A stretch of 64,000 bases of DNA from Bryobacter sp. GTDB taxonomy: Bacteria; Acidobacteriota; Terriglobia; Bryobacterales; Bryobacteraceae. The DNA lies in NCBI GenBank assembly GCA_022843605.1, contig JALHNI010000004.1, forward strand, positions 1-64,000, written 5' to 3'. The notes under the pieces are model-generated. The model was not told the origin of the DNA. It searched no databases and worked only from the letters and a program-made list of their open reading frames with translations. Shown here in pieces: positions 47,036-55,998 of this stretch. Position numbers and translations under genes: made by a program. Numbering within the stretch: the stretch's first letter is position 1; every line of letters begins with the position of its first letter.

Positions 47036-48160
47036 ATGCGCTCGTTGTATCTGGTTTTGCTATGTGCCGCTTCGTGCTTGGGGCAGAAGATTTCTTTTGG
47101 AGTGGTGGGCGGAACGGCGATCACCAAGGATTTTCGGACGCTGATTTATTCCTCTACGTTCGAAGGACAGACCTACATCGATCGTAGCGAGTCCGGAGCG
47201 CGAAGTCCGATCCTCGGACCCATGGTGGAACTTGGCCTGCCGCGAGGCTTCGGCCTGGAGGTGAACGCGCTCCGCCGGAAGCTGCACTACACTGGCACCA
47301 CCTCCGTTGACACGGTGCTCGCGCCGTTCCGCGCGAGCGTCACCACCTGGGAGTTTCCGATGCTGCTGAAGTACCGGATTCCGATGCCTTTAGTGCAGCC
47401 GTTCCTCGCCGTCGGACCATCATTTCGGGCGCATCACAATCCTTCCGGCTCACGTCCTTCGATGGTCGGAGCAACGGGTGGAGTTGGGGCCGAGTTGAAT
47501 CTTGGCAGGGGATTCCGAATCGCTCCCACACTGCGCTACACGCGATGGGATGCGGATCAGGATGCTCCGTTTCGTCCAACTCTCCGGAATCAAGTGGAGT
47601 TTCTGGTGGGCCTGAGCTACGCGACCGGTGCAGGGCAAAGATCGATTAACGGCCGGAAAATCTGGTTGGGGCTGATTGCAGGCGTGCCGCTGACCAACGA
47701 CTTTCCGCCGATCGCGCCCAATTCGCCACCCTACACCGGCGAGAACCGGCGCAGGTTGGATTTCCGCTTTGCGGCGGGTTTGCTGGCCGAGTTCTCCCTG
47801 CCCCGCAACTTCTCGCTGGAAGTGAACGGGCTCTACCGGCGGCTTCACTTCGAGAAAAGGCCTGAGGTGGTGCTGACTTGGGAGATTCCCGTACTGGCGA
47901 AGTATCGCTTTTCCCAACGCCGTGCCAAACCGTTTATCGAGGCGGGTCCGTCATTTCGACTAGCGGGCAATCTCAACAATACGAATCCTTCACACTTCGG
48001 GATGACAGCGGGAGCCGGTGTTGAGGCCCATGCCGGTCGCTGGCGCTTCACGCCGACTCTTCGCTATACGCGCTGGATGGCGGATGGCCCAAGCGATGTG
48101 TTCACTCGCCCGGTTACCAAGGTCGATCAAGTGGAGTTACTCGTGGGATTCTCGTTTTGA
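47036..48160 (+). CDS. Outer-membrane beta-barrel protein with two tandem barrel repeats
   Basis: A 374-residue protein with signal peptide MRSLYLVLLCAASCLGQ; AAGAAGG five bases before the ATG at 47036 decides against the GTG at 47030. The mature part is two copies of a roughly 175-residue barrel: repeat 1 (KISFGVVGGTAITKDF ... PTLRYTRWDAD ... QVEFLVGLSY) and repeat 2 (KIWLGLIAGVPLTNDF ... PTLRYTRWMAD ... QVELLVGFSF). The ends of both repeats and of the protein are aromatic, as expected for outer-membrane strands. Each unit looks like an 8-strand OmpA/OmpW-like barrel. Ligand unknown. Confidence 0.8.
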   Translation: MRSLYLVLLCAASCLGQKISFGVVGGTAITKDFRTLIYSSTFEGQTYIDRSESGARSPILGPMVELGLPRGFGLEVNALRRKLHYTGTTSVDTVLAPFRASVTTWEFPMLLKYRIPMPLVQPFLAVGPSFRAHHNPSGSRPSMVGATGGVGAELNLGRGFRIAPTLRYTRWDADQDAPFRPTLRNQVEFLVGLSYATGAGQRSINGRKIWLGLIAGVPLTNDFPPIAPNSPPYTGENRRRLDFRFAAGLLAEFSLPRNFSLEVNGLYRRLHFEKRPEVVLTWEIPVLAKYRFSQRRAKPFIEAGPSFRLAGNLNNTNPSHFGMTAGAGVEAHAGRWRFTPTLRYTRWMADGPSDVFTRPVTKVDQVELLVGFSF

Positions 48161-48214
48161 TGAGAATGCCCCAGCGTCTTAGCTTTCGCAGGGCGGCGGA
48201 TCGACTGCCACCAA

Positions 48215-48583
48215 TTACCGCTGCTCCGCGCCAGCCCCTGGTTCACGGAAAGGGCTCGCCGCCCGGCAGGGTCCGATCACGGCCATCATGACGATCGCCT
48301 GCCGCGGATCGAAAGCCTTGCGCCGCCTCACGATCGCGACGGGCCGGCTTTGCTTCACCCGCGCCGCTACGGGCCGGCTCCGCTCTTCCGGCGCAGAAAT
48401 CAGCGCAATTTCAGCGTCCTGGCCGGGCCCGGAAACGGGCCTCGGTGCCGGACCCATGATGGGCGGTGCCGGTCCCACCGGCCGAGGCGGCGCCTCCTTT
48501 TGCTGGCGCAGTACGCGCGCGAGCAATTGCAGCAGCGGCAGCACCACCAAGAACGTGAGAAAAAGGATTTGTTCGACAGACAT
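48215..48583 (-). CDS. Small single-pass membrane protein of the nfeD-floA operon
   Basis: A 122-residue protein with one N-terminal membrane helix (ILFLTFLVVLPLLQLLARVL) and a basic, Pro/Ala/Arg-rich cytoplasmic tail. I recognise no domain. It begins 19 bases after the floA stop on the same strand, so it probably belongs to the same transcript and may act at flotillin-rich membrane patches. Confidence 0.6.
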   Translation of the reverse strand: MSVEQILFLTFLVVLPLLQLLARVLRQQKEAPPRPVGPAPPIMGPAPRPVSGPGQDAEIALISAPEERSRPVAARVKQSRPVAIVRRRKAFDPRQAIVMMAVIGPCRAASPFREPGAGAEQR

Positions 48584-48602
48584 GAGTCACCCTTCCGGAC
48601 GA

Positions 48603-49580
48603 CTACCGGTTATCCGGCTGACCGGTGCCCGACTCCGCGATCGACTCGCGCATTGTCGAATCCGCCTGGATATTCTTCATCCGGTAATAGTCCATGATGC
48701 CCAGGTTGCCCTGCCGGAACGCTTCCGCCATCGCACGGGGAACTTCCGCCTCAGCCTCTACGACGCGGGCGCGCATCTCCTGTTCCAAGGCGACGGCCAT
48801 CGCGCGGCGCTCTTCAGCCTTGGCCTGCGCAATCTGTTTGTCGGCGTTGGCTTGATCGATCTGCAACTTGGCGCCGATGTTTTCGCCCACGTCGACATCG
48901 GCAATATCGATGGACAAAATCTCGTACGCGGTCCCCGCGTCCAAACCGCGGCTGAGGATGTTCTTCGAAATGTGATCGGGATTCTCGAGGACGTCCTTAT
49001 GGGTGGCGGCCGAGCCGATGGTGCTCACCATGCCTTCACCGACGCGCGCGATGATGGTCTCTTCCCCCGCTCCGCCCACCAGCCGGTCAATATTCGTCCG
49101 CACCGTCACGCGTGAGACGGCCATTAGTTGGATGCCATCCTTCGCCACGGCCGCAATGCGCGGGGTAACGATGACCTTGGGGATCACGGACATCTTCACG
49201 GCCTCCAGTACGTCGCGACCGGCCAGATCAATCGCCGCCGCGCGTTTGAAGGGCATCTCGATGTTCGCCTTGTCGGCCGAAATCAACGCGTTCACCACGC
49301 GCACCACGTTTCCGCCCGCCAGGTAGTGCGCTTCCAGGTCGTCGATCGAAATCTGGAGTCCGGCTTTCACTGCGCTGATGCGGGCGTTGACCACGGTGGC
49401 CGGCGGCACTCGTCGCAGGCGCATGCCCACCAGCGTCGCCAGACCTACGGGGGCGCCGGAGGACCACGCCGCGATCCAAAGGGGAATCGGAACGATGTAC
49501 AGAATGATCATCAGGAGGAAGAGCGCTGGGAGCAGCAGCCCAAAGGCGCCGATCGTTGTCAGATCGAATTCACTGTTCAT
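48603..49580 (-). CDS. floA: Flotillin-like membrane scaffold FloA
   Basis: A 325-residue protein of the FloA (YqfA) type. An N-terminal hydrophobic hairpin (about 8-45) inserts in the membrane; the PHB/SPFH-like domain follows ([24 protein letters not shown]), and the C-terminal coiled coil carries the Glu-Ala-rich repeats ([34 protein letters not shown]). It forms lipid microdomains. Its ATG overlaps the end of nfeD by 11 bases; nfeD-floA pairs are a conserved arrangement. Confidence 0.94.
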   Translation of the reverse strand: MNSEFDLTTIGAFGLLLPALFLLMIILYIVPIPLWIAAWSSGAPVGLATLVGMRLRRVPPATVVNARISAVKAGLQISIDDLEAHYLAGGNVVRVVNALISADKANIEMPFKRAAAIDLAGRDVLEAVKMSVIPKVIVTPRIAAVAKDGIQLMAVSRVTVRTNIDRLVGGAGEETIIARVGEGMVSTIGSAATHKDVLENPDHISKNILSRGLDAGTAYEILSIDIADVDVGENIGAKLQIDQANADKQIAQAKAEERRAMAVALEQEMRARVVEAEAEVPRAMAEAFRQGNLGIMDYYRMKNIQADSTMRESIAESGTGQPDNR

Positions 49581-50955
49581 GGGTGTCCTTGTCCTTTTGC
49601 GACGACGCCCGCCGGACCACGATCCGGTTGCTGTCTACGCGACTCACTTCAATCGCGACGCCGGCTTCGATGAAGCCGCCGTCTGAAACCACATCGAGGC
49701 GAGTGCCTTCGATCTCGGCGATTCCCGCCGGACGCAGCGGCGAAACGGCCGTGCCGGATCGCCCCAGCCAACGGTGATCACTTTCGGGGGCGGAGATGTA
49801 GCCGAGACCCGCGTCCATGCCCGTCGCGAGCACCAACTGCTTTCCGAAAGGCAGAGTTGGCAACAGACGAAAGAGCACAAAGGCCCCCGCCATCGCCAGC
49901 AGCAGCGAGGCCGCTACCCGGCCCAGAGCATTTACGACCACCGGGACCGTGGCACCCGCGCCCACCAGCGTCATCCCCAAGCCCGCCACCAGCGCCAACG
50001 TCCCCACGATTCCGGCCAGCGTCGTACCGGGCAGAACAAATACCTCCAGCGCGATCAGTGCCAAGCCAATCGACACCAGCATCAATTCTTCCCAACCCGC
50101 CAACCGGACAATCCAATGGCCCCAAAAGAAGAGCCCCAGCGAGAGCACGCCGACGGTGCCTGGAACTGCGAAGCCCGGGGTGCGGATCTCAACTAAAATG
50201 CCCAATAGTCCCAGACTCATCAACAAAGAGCTGACGATGGGGTGGGTGAGGAACCGCACGAAGGTTTCAGCCCAGGTCTCACTCGCGTTCCGCAACTGTG
50301 CGCCGTTGATTCCCGCCGCCTTCAGCGCCGCCGCCACGGACGGAGCGGTAAAGTCGGCCACCTTACGCTCCAACGCCTCGGAAGTAGTGAGGGTGAGCAG
50401 CTTGCCCTTGTCGATGGTCCCCGCAATTTCGACGTCCGCGTCAACCATCGCCTCGGCCAACTCAGGAGGCCGCTTGCGAACTTCGGCCGTGGCGCGGAAC
50501 TCTTTCCGCAAGTAAGAAACAGATTTTTCGTCCCCGGGCTTACTCTCACCGGCTCCGGCAACCACCGGCGCGGCCGCGCCAATGATGCCGCCCTCGGTCA
50601 TCACCAGTGTTTCGCAGGCCAGAGCGATCAGCGCGCCGGCGGAGATCGCGCGCGGATTGACGAAGGCGATCGTCCGGACGGGTGAATTCACCAGAGCGTC
50701 CCGCATCGCCACGGCCGCGTCCACGCGCCCGCCCAGCGTGTTGATGTCCAGCAGCACGGCGGCCGCGCCGGCTTCTTGGGCCTCGCGGATGGTCCGCGAG
50801 AGAAACGGGGCGAGGCCGAGGTCGACGACACCTTCAATTGGGATCACATAGACGATGGGCGCTGAGGTTTGGGCGGCGGCGGGCCGGGTCGACAGAAATG
50901 ATAGGGCAGTCGCAAGGAAGGAAAGGGTTGCCGCCACGAGGATACGCAAACTCAT
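49570..50955 (-). CDS. nfeD: NfeD-family membrane-bound serine protease (ClpP class)
   Basis: A 461-residue protein from the ATG at 50955; the frame continues upstream but without a signal. Signal/anchor ([18 protein letters not shown]), then a ClpP-like protease domain ([29 protein letters not shown], catalytic Ser in [12 protein letters not shown]), four to five membrane helices (about 245-370), and a C-terminal NfeD OB-fold ([27 protein letters not shown]). It is the long form of NfeD; such proteases cleave stomatin/flotillin-type partners, here FloA encoded directly downstream. Confidence 0.92.
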   Translation of the reverse strand: MSLRILVAATLSFLATALSFLSTRPAAAQTSAPIVYVIPIEGVVDLGLAPFLSRTIREAQEAGAAAVLLDINTLGGRVDAAVAMRDALVNSPVRTIAFVNPRAISAGALIALACETLVMTEGGIIGAAAPVVAGAGESKPGDEKSVSYLRKEFRATAEVRKRPPELAEAMVDADVEIAGTIDKGKLLTLTTSEALERKVADFTAPSVAAALKAAGINGAQLRNASETWAETFVRFLTHPIVSSLLMSLGLLGILVEIRTPGFAVPGTVGVLSLGLFFWGHWIVRLAGWEELMLVSIGLALIALEVFVLPGTTLAGIVGTLALVAGLGMTLVGAGATVPVVVNALGRVAASLLLAMAGAFVLFRLLPTLPFGKQLVLATGMDAGLGYISAPESDHRWLGRSGTAVSPLRPAGIAEIEGTRLDVVSDGGFIEAGVAIEVSRVDSNRIVVRRASSQKDKDTHEQ

Positions 50956-51119
50956 TCCGCGGGATATGCTAGCTCGTCTCGGCTTGTGGATTCGGTGATG
51001 CATCTGCGGCAGAAGCGATACGGCTCCCTCTGATCGGATTCCACCTTCCGTTTGCACCAGTATGTACCATGGCAAGTCTTCGTGCTGAGCAATGTTGCTC
51101 ATGAGCGGCGAGAAAGCGA

Positions 51120-52541
51120 CTAAGCCCCAACGGGACCGCCCGGTCCCCCCAGGCCATTGCGGCTGCGCACGAAGATCCAGCGGCCCAGCCCCAGCAATAG
51201 CGCTGACCCGCCCAGTAGCTTGGCCTCAAAGAGCCAGACGTTGCCGACGTCTTCGGTCGGAACGACCGTGAAGGCCAACGCGATCAGCGTTACCGCCAGG
51301 CCCGAGACCGGCGCCAGACGGAGGCCGGCTTTCCAGGCACTGAGGAAGATGTACAGGTAGGGGACGAAGGCGGTGAGCACCATCATCGACACCAGCGCCT
51401 GATAGGCCGCGCGCATGGTATCGCCCAGTTGCATCACCAGCAGTAACACGGAGGCGACGCCGGCGAGCGATGCCATCGAGACGTGCGGCGTTTGCCAGCG
51501 CGGATGAACGCGGGCGAACACGGGCGGCAGTAGTCCGTCCTTGGCAGCTGCGTACGAAAGGCGAGAAGTGGCGGAGCCCAGTCCGCCGAATTGGCCGAGC
51601 ACGGTGGCCGTGGAAAGCACTCCGAACAGAACCGGAAGCCAAGGCAAGCCCAGAACTTCGCCGCTGACCCGCGACACCTGCATCACGCCATACAGCAAGT
51701 TGATATCGCCGGGCGGCAGCATGATGAGCATGGCCAGGGTCGCGCTGCTGTAGAAGAGCACGGCGAAAAGGCCGGCGATCCAGCCGGCGCGCGGGATGTT
51801 TCGTTCGGGATCCTTGATCTCGCCGCCCATCATGCTGAGCACTTCGATGCCGCTGAGGGCGAAGGCTATCTGCGACCAGAAGTTGAGCGTCGCCCAACCC
51901 AAGGGCGGGGCGATGTTGAGCGTCGTAGCGGAGCCGCGCTTTAGATAGACAAGTGCACCAGTAACAAGCAGCAGCGTCACCATGGTCCAGGTGGCAAAGC
52001 CGCCCAGGTTCTGGTTCCAGCGACCGATGCGGACCCCGGCCATGTTGATACCCATGCCTAACCACAGCGCCACCACGGATGCGCCGACGATCAGGGGCCG
52101 GTTCTCGGCCAAAGCGGGGTCGATGGCGTAGGCGGCGATGCTCATGTAAGCCATGGCGGCATTCGGGAACCAGGCGGCGATGCCGACCCAAAAGAGCCAG
52201 AAGGCGAGAAAGCCATGCCAGTCGCCGAAATCCGCGCGGCTCCAGACATACTGGCCGCCCGCGTTCGGACGTTGCGCCGCCAGGACGCCGGTGCACTTGG
52301 CCATCGGCACAACAAAGAAGAGTCCAGCGAGGAGGAAGAGAGAGACGGAACCCGGTCCAGTGTGTGCGGCGGTCGCCAGCCAACGGGTGCCCACGATGCA
52401 GGCGATGCCCATCAGAGTGACATCGCGGAGACCAAGCGTGCGGTGAAGTTCAGGCACTCGGTGGAGATTACCACAGGGGGTTTGGCCGCTTTCGATTTCT
52501 TTTCGCGCCAAGAGGGCGCGGGCGAGTGAATCGCCCGACAT
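51120..52541 (-). CDS. APC-superfamily amino acid permease
   Basis: A protein of up to 473 residues with about 12 membrane helices. The APC motifs are LRDVTLMGIACIVGTRW (helix 1 with an altered GxG), PNAGGQYVWSRADFGDW, ALSGIEVLSMMGGEIKDPERNIPRA and GLGSATSRLSYAAAKDGLLP. It should import amino acids or amines with H+ or exchange them. The start is unsure: ATG 52541 or a GTG at about 52458 in VPELHRTLG, nearer to the first helix. It is divergent from the secreted protein gene at 52559. Confidence 0.85.
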   Translation of the reverse strand: MSGDSLARALLARKEIESGQTPCGNLHRVPELHRTLGLRDVTLMGIACIVGTRWLATAAHTGPGSVSLFLLAGLFFVVPMAKCTGVLAAQRPNAGGQYVWSRADFGDWHGFLAFWLFWVGIAAWFPNAAMAYMSIAAYAIDPALAENRPLIVGASVVALWLGMGINMAGVRIGRWNQNLGGFATWTMVTLLLVTGALVYLKRGSATTLNIAPPLGWATLNFWSQIAFALSGIEVLSMMGGEIKDPERNIPRAGWIAGLFAVLFYSSATLAMLIMLPPGDINLLYGVMQVSRVSGEVLGLPWLPVLFGVLSTATVLGQFGGLGSATSRLSYAAAKDGLLPPVFARVHPRWQTPHVSMASLAGVASVLLLVMQLGDTMRAAYQALVSMMVLTAFVPYLYIFLSAWKAGLRLAPVSGLAVTLIALAFTVVPTEDVGNVWLFEAKLLGGSALLLGLGRWIFVRSRNGLGGPGGPVGA

Positions 52542-52558
52542 CGCCAAAGGAGATCTTT

Positions 52559-53377
52559 ATGTTCATGTTCAGCCTCACCAACGCCACCGCGTTCGCCCTG
52601 GCCCTCATCGGAACCACCGTCTACGGACAGACCCAACCCAACAGCTATACCCGCGCTCTCTGTGTCAAAGCCAAAGACGGAAGGGTGGCGGAGCTGGCCA
52701 AGTACCTGCACGACGTCACCGCCAAAACGGCCAAAGTGCGCGTCGACGCGGGCGTCTACTCGAGTTTCATCGTCGCGCAGTCTGTCGTGCCCGCCGGCCG
52801 TGCCGCGCCCTGCGATTTCCGCCTGCTCTACCGCTCGAATGGATTCCCCTCCGAAGCCACCGGACCTGAGAAATTGGCCGAGGATATGAAGAAGGCGGGC
52901 ATCGCCATGACCCGGGAGCAGTCCGTCACCCAGCGCGATGCCATCAGCTACCTTGTCTCAACTGACTATTGGCAGAACCGTGTCGACGTCGGAGGTCCAG
53001 CGGCGAAGGGCAGCTATGTCCGCGTCAATTACTACCGCACAAAGCCCGGAAGCACGCCGGCGAACTGGGTCCAGATGGAGAACGGTGGCTGGAGGGGGAT
53101 GGCGGAAGTCTGGGCCAAGGAGACACCAGGGATGGGTTGGGGGATTCTCACCATCGCTTTATCCGCCGGAACGGAGGTGCCCTACAACGGCATCACCTAT
53201 GACCTTTTCCCCACCTGGGCTGCGCTGGGCCGCAGCGGCCAGAACCGTGCGACATGGAACAAGGTACACCCGCAGCAGGACTTAAGCGACTACATGGCGC
53301 AGTTGGCCAACATCGCCGAGCGCCGCCGTACGGAGGTGTTGAAGGTGATCGAAGCCGTCGGCGCGCCCAACCGGTAG
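52559..53377 (+). CDS. Exported protein of unknown function
   Basis: A 272-residue protein. GGAG six bases before the ATG at 52559 sets the start and gives a signal peptide ending near TTVYGQ. The rest suggests two alpha-beta repeats of the dimeric ferredoxin-like (NIPSNAP/ABM) type: TRALCVKAKDGRVAELAKYL and YVRVNYYRTKPGSTPANWVQ open similar halves. I do not recognise the family further. It stands alone between the divergent permease gene and the convergent vapC remnant, one base before the latter's end. Confidence 0.6.
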   Translation: MFMFSLTNATAFALALIGTTVYGQTQPNSYTRALCVKAKDGRVAELAKYLHDVTAKTAKVRVDAGVYSSFIVAQSVVPAGRAAPCDFRLLYRSNGFPSEATGPEKLAEDMKKAGIAMTREQSVTQRDAISYLVSTDYWQNRVDVGGPAAKGSYVRVNYYRTKPGSTPANWVQMENGGWRGMAEVWAKETPGMGWGILTIALSAGTEVPYNGITYDLFPTWAALGRSGQNRATWNKVHPQQDLSDYMAQLANIAERRRTEVLKVIEAVGAPNR

Positions 53378-53378
53378 C

Positions 53379-53795
53379 TTAGTCGGATAGCGGGTTCACG
53401 ATTCGCACGCCCACCGAAGATCTGGCCGTGGTTTAGATCTTCGGTGTAAAGGTGGTCGAACCGAGGCGGGCGGCCGCTTCGATCATGAGAGCATCCCAGA
53501 ATGAGATCTGACTTTTCTTGGCCTAACGGCCCGCATCGAGAATCGTGCGGGGATCCACCTGGAAGACCGGCCAGCGGCCACCGAGAATCTCCAGCACCAC
53601 TTCCACCAGGGTCTGGTGCTTCCGGGTTAGCGTCACGAACAACTCGTTGAGCACTTGGGTGCTCAAACACAACCGATCTTCCGCGGTCAGCATGGCGACT
53701 AAGTCACGAGCCTTCCGATGCCTGGCGTCCGGGCCGTCGGTGAAGGCATGCACCAGGATGTTCGTATCGACGAACGCCAAGCCGCTACCGCTCAT
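53379..53795 (-). pseudogene. Broken VapC-type PIN toxin gene
   Basis: The start (MSGSGLAFVDTNILVHAF) and the first 90 codons are an intact PIN domain (Asp in FVDTNIL, Glu in VLNELFVTL). Then a TAG at 53523-53525 stops the frame after ILDAGR. Downstream the rest of the domain is still readable: SFWDALMIEAAARLG in the same frame, YTEDLNHGQIFGG in a shifted frame, and GVRIVNPLSD back in the first frame, so there is a stop and two compensating single-base shifts. The protein lacks its last catalytic Asp and is very likely inactive. Its start overlaps the antitoxin end by 11 bases. Confidence 0.85.
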
Positions 53796-54003
53796 AGAGC
53801 TCATCACGCATCCAAGTGATTGGTACGGCCGGAATGCGGCGGCTGAGAAGTCGCTCCCGGGCGGCCGCCCGGTTCGTCGCCTGCCGCACCGTTTCCTGGA
53901 AAAACTCACGCACAAGTTGGTTAACCGTCGTGTCCCGATCGACGGCGAGCTTCCGAGCTTCCCGGAGCAGGTCGTCCTCAATCGCTAAGGTTAGGTTTGC
54001 CAC
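53785..54003 (-). CDS. Antitoxin of the broken vapBC pair (orphan)
   Basis: A 72-residue protein from a GTG at 54003 (ANLTLAIEDDLLREARKLAV opens a ribbon-helix-helix domain; NQLVREFFQETVRQ is its second helix). The open frame continues upstream to 54072 without a start that fits the family. The C-terminal RIPAVPITWMRDELYER should bind the toxin. With the toxin gene disrupted this antitoxin may persist as an orphan. Confidence 0.75.
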   Translation of the reverse strand: MANLTLAIEDDLLREARKLAVDRDTTVNQLVREFFQETVRQATNRAAARERLLSRRIPAVPITWMRDELYER

Positions 54004-54085
54004 GGGATCAGCCGAGCACGGGTTATTTGGAACACTCGCTTCGTTCGGGCCGAACGCAGCGGCGGCGCGCAAGTAGAAGTAGTGG

Positions 54086-54727
54086 CTAGATGTAGCCCAG
54101 TTCCAGCCCTTTCAGCACCGCCCGCGTCCGGTCGCGCACGCCAATCTTCGACAGGATGCTGGACGCGTGCGTCTTCACCGTCGCCTCCCCGGCGTGCAGG
54201 CTTTCGGCGATCTCTTTATTGCTGAGGCCCGCCGCCATCAGCCGCAGCACCTCGATCTCGCGCGGCGTCAGCGGGTCCGGCAGGACTGCCGCCGGGAAGC
54301 TCGCCTTCATTTCGAAAAGTCGGCGCTGGGCCACCTGGGTGATGGCGGGGCGAAAGACACGTTCGCCGGCCAGAGCCGCGTCGATCGCCGCGCGGAGGTC
54401 TTCGAGCGAGATATCCTTGCGGAGGAAGGCATTGGCCCCCGCGTGCATGGCCTGCAGAAACGCCGCTTCCTCATCAAAAGTGGTGATCAGGATCACGGGC
54501 GTCGCGAGGCCCTTGGCGCGCATTGCCTTCAGCACTTCGACGCCGGACAGGCCGGGCAGACGCACGTCCATCAGCACCACATCGGGCCGCTCGAGCTCAA
54601 TCAGCGCCAGACCTTCAAGGCCGTTCGCGGCGTCCGCAACGACGTCAATCCGAGCATCGAAGGCCAGCAATTGCCGCAGCCCCAAGCGGACCAAAGCTTC
54701 GTCTTCCACCAGCACCAAGCGGATCAT
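54086..54727 (-). CDS. NarL/LuxR-family response regulator
   Basis: A 213-residue DNA-binding regulator. Receiver domain 1-120 with the acidic pocket (VLVEDEAL), phospho-Asp in VVLMDVRLPG, Thr in ILITTFD and Lys in FLRKDIS; LuxR helix-turn-helix 148-213 (LTPREIEVLRLMAAGLSNKEIA, VKTHASSILSKIG). Its start overlaps the stop of the kinase gene by four bases, so it is the cognate regulator. Targets are unknown; the class C-like hydrolase gene divergent from the kinase is a candidate. Confidence 0.94.
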   Translation of the reverse strand: MIRLVLVEDEALVRLGLRQLLAFDARIDVVADAANGLEGLALIELERPDVVLMDVRLPGLSGVEVLKAMRAKGLATPVILITTFDEEAAFLQAMHAGANAFLRKDISLEDLRAAIDAALAGERVFRPAITQVAQRRLFEMKASFPAAVLPDPLTPREIEVLRLMAAGLSNKEIAESLHAGEATVKTHASSILSKIGVRDRTRAVLKGLELGYI

Positions 54728-55890
54728 GGCAGCGGCACCCTCACTGTCAATCTAAACCCTTGGCCGGGTGCCGTGGAGTAGTCCACGGTGCCGCCGATTT
54801 CGGCCGCCCGGGCCCGCATGCCGGCCAGTCCGCTGCCCGGCCGCACCTCCGCCACGCCGCGCCCGTCGTCGGCGACAGTCAAAATCAGAACGCCGTCGGC
54901 CTCGTCCAACTTCACTGTCACTTTCCTCGGCGCACCGTGCTTCAGCGCGTTCGTGACAGCTTCCTGCGCGCACCGGAACAGGGCGTGGGTGATGGTGGGC
55001 GAAGTGGCGGGGAGTGCATTGCCCGGAAGGATCAGTTCGCCTCCAGGCAAGGCGTTGGTGAGGGCGCGCAAGGCATCCGGCAACGCCGTCGACGTTTCGG
55101 TACGCCATTCGGAGAGCGCCTCGCGGATATCGGCCAGCAGCAGTTTGGTGATGAATCTCGCCTGCTTGAGGGGCGGCCGCAGTTGGTCGTCCGGCGAATG
55201 TTCGGCCACCTCCAGTTGCAGACTCAGGCTGGTGAGGTGATGGCCCAGCGAGTCGTGCAGTTCGCGCGAGATGCGCAGCCGTTCGGCGAGGCGGCCGCTC
55301 TCGAGCAGCAACACCTGAGCCCCGCGCAACTCCGCGTTCACCTGCGCCAGACGCCGGCGGTCCTCGTCGAACTGCACGATGAGCACCGCAGCCAGATAGG
55401 CAAAGACATGCCAGGCCGCGATCTCGAGCAGCCCGGCGGCCACCGGCACCGCTGCCGTTCCCCAACTCGTTCCCGCGGGAAGCTTAGTCCAATTCGCCCA
55501 CATCCCCCAACCGATCCGGACGCCGTAGACCAGAGCAACCGCTCCCAGCGTCATGGCCAGCCATTTGCGCCAGCGCTCCCGCTCGATCACGAGTGGAATT
55601 GTTGCCGCCGTTACGACAGTCAAGTTCGATTCGAAGGGAACCGATAGCAACAGCTGGGCGAGGAGCAGCCAGATCTGGCGCGGCTCGCGGAGCGGAAACG
55701 CCGCCGTGTTGCGGACAAAGACCCAGGCATAGGCGGCAAAGGCGCCGGTAACCCAGGCGGGGTAGTGAGCCCATACACCGCTGGGCGATTCCTCCACCAA
55801 CGTCACCAGACTTAGCGCCGCGATCAGCGCCAACCCCGCCGCGCGCAGCCAACCGATCGGCGAAGTTCCGAAGCTCAGCGCGGCCCACAC
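54724..55890 (-). CDS. NarL-type sensor histidine kinase (HisKA_3)
   Basis: A 388-residue membrane kinase. About five membrane helices in the first 175 residues form a 5TM-type sensor; the HisKA_3 box has the phospho-His in RISRELHDSLGHHLTSL, and the HATPase has EAVTNALKHG, VADDGRGV and GSGLAGMRARAAEIGG. The start is a GTG at 55890. It pairs with the response regulator that overlaps its end. Confidence 0.9.
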   Translation of the reverse strand: MWAALSFGTSPIGWLRAAGLALIAALSLVTLVEESPSGVWAHYPAWVTGAFAAYAWVFVRNTAAFPLREPRQIWLLLAQLLLSVPFESNLTVVTAATIPLVIERERWRKWLAMTLGAVALVYGVRIGWGMWANWTKLPAGTSWGTAAVPVAAGLLEIAAWHVFAYLAAVLIVQFDEDRRRLAQVNAELRGAQVLLLESGRLAERLRISRELHDSLGHHLTSLSLQLEVAEHSPDDQLRPPLKQARFITKLLLADIREALSEWRTETSTALPDALRALTNALPGGELILPGNALPATSPTITHALFRCAQEAVTNALKHGAPRKVTVKLDEADGVLILTVADDGRGVAEVRPGSGLAGMRARAAEIGGTVDYSTAPGQGFRLTVRVPLP

Positions 55891-55998
55891 TCCCCCAGCC
55901 TACCGGACGATTCCCCGCTGCGCCTCCGCCAAAAGGGGGAGACGCAATTCATTCCTCCCGCCGATGGAACTTTTCCGTCGAAGGCTCACCCTTTAACC

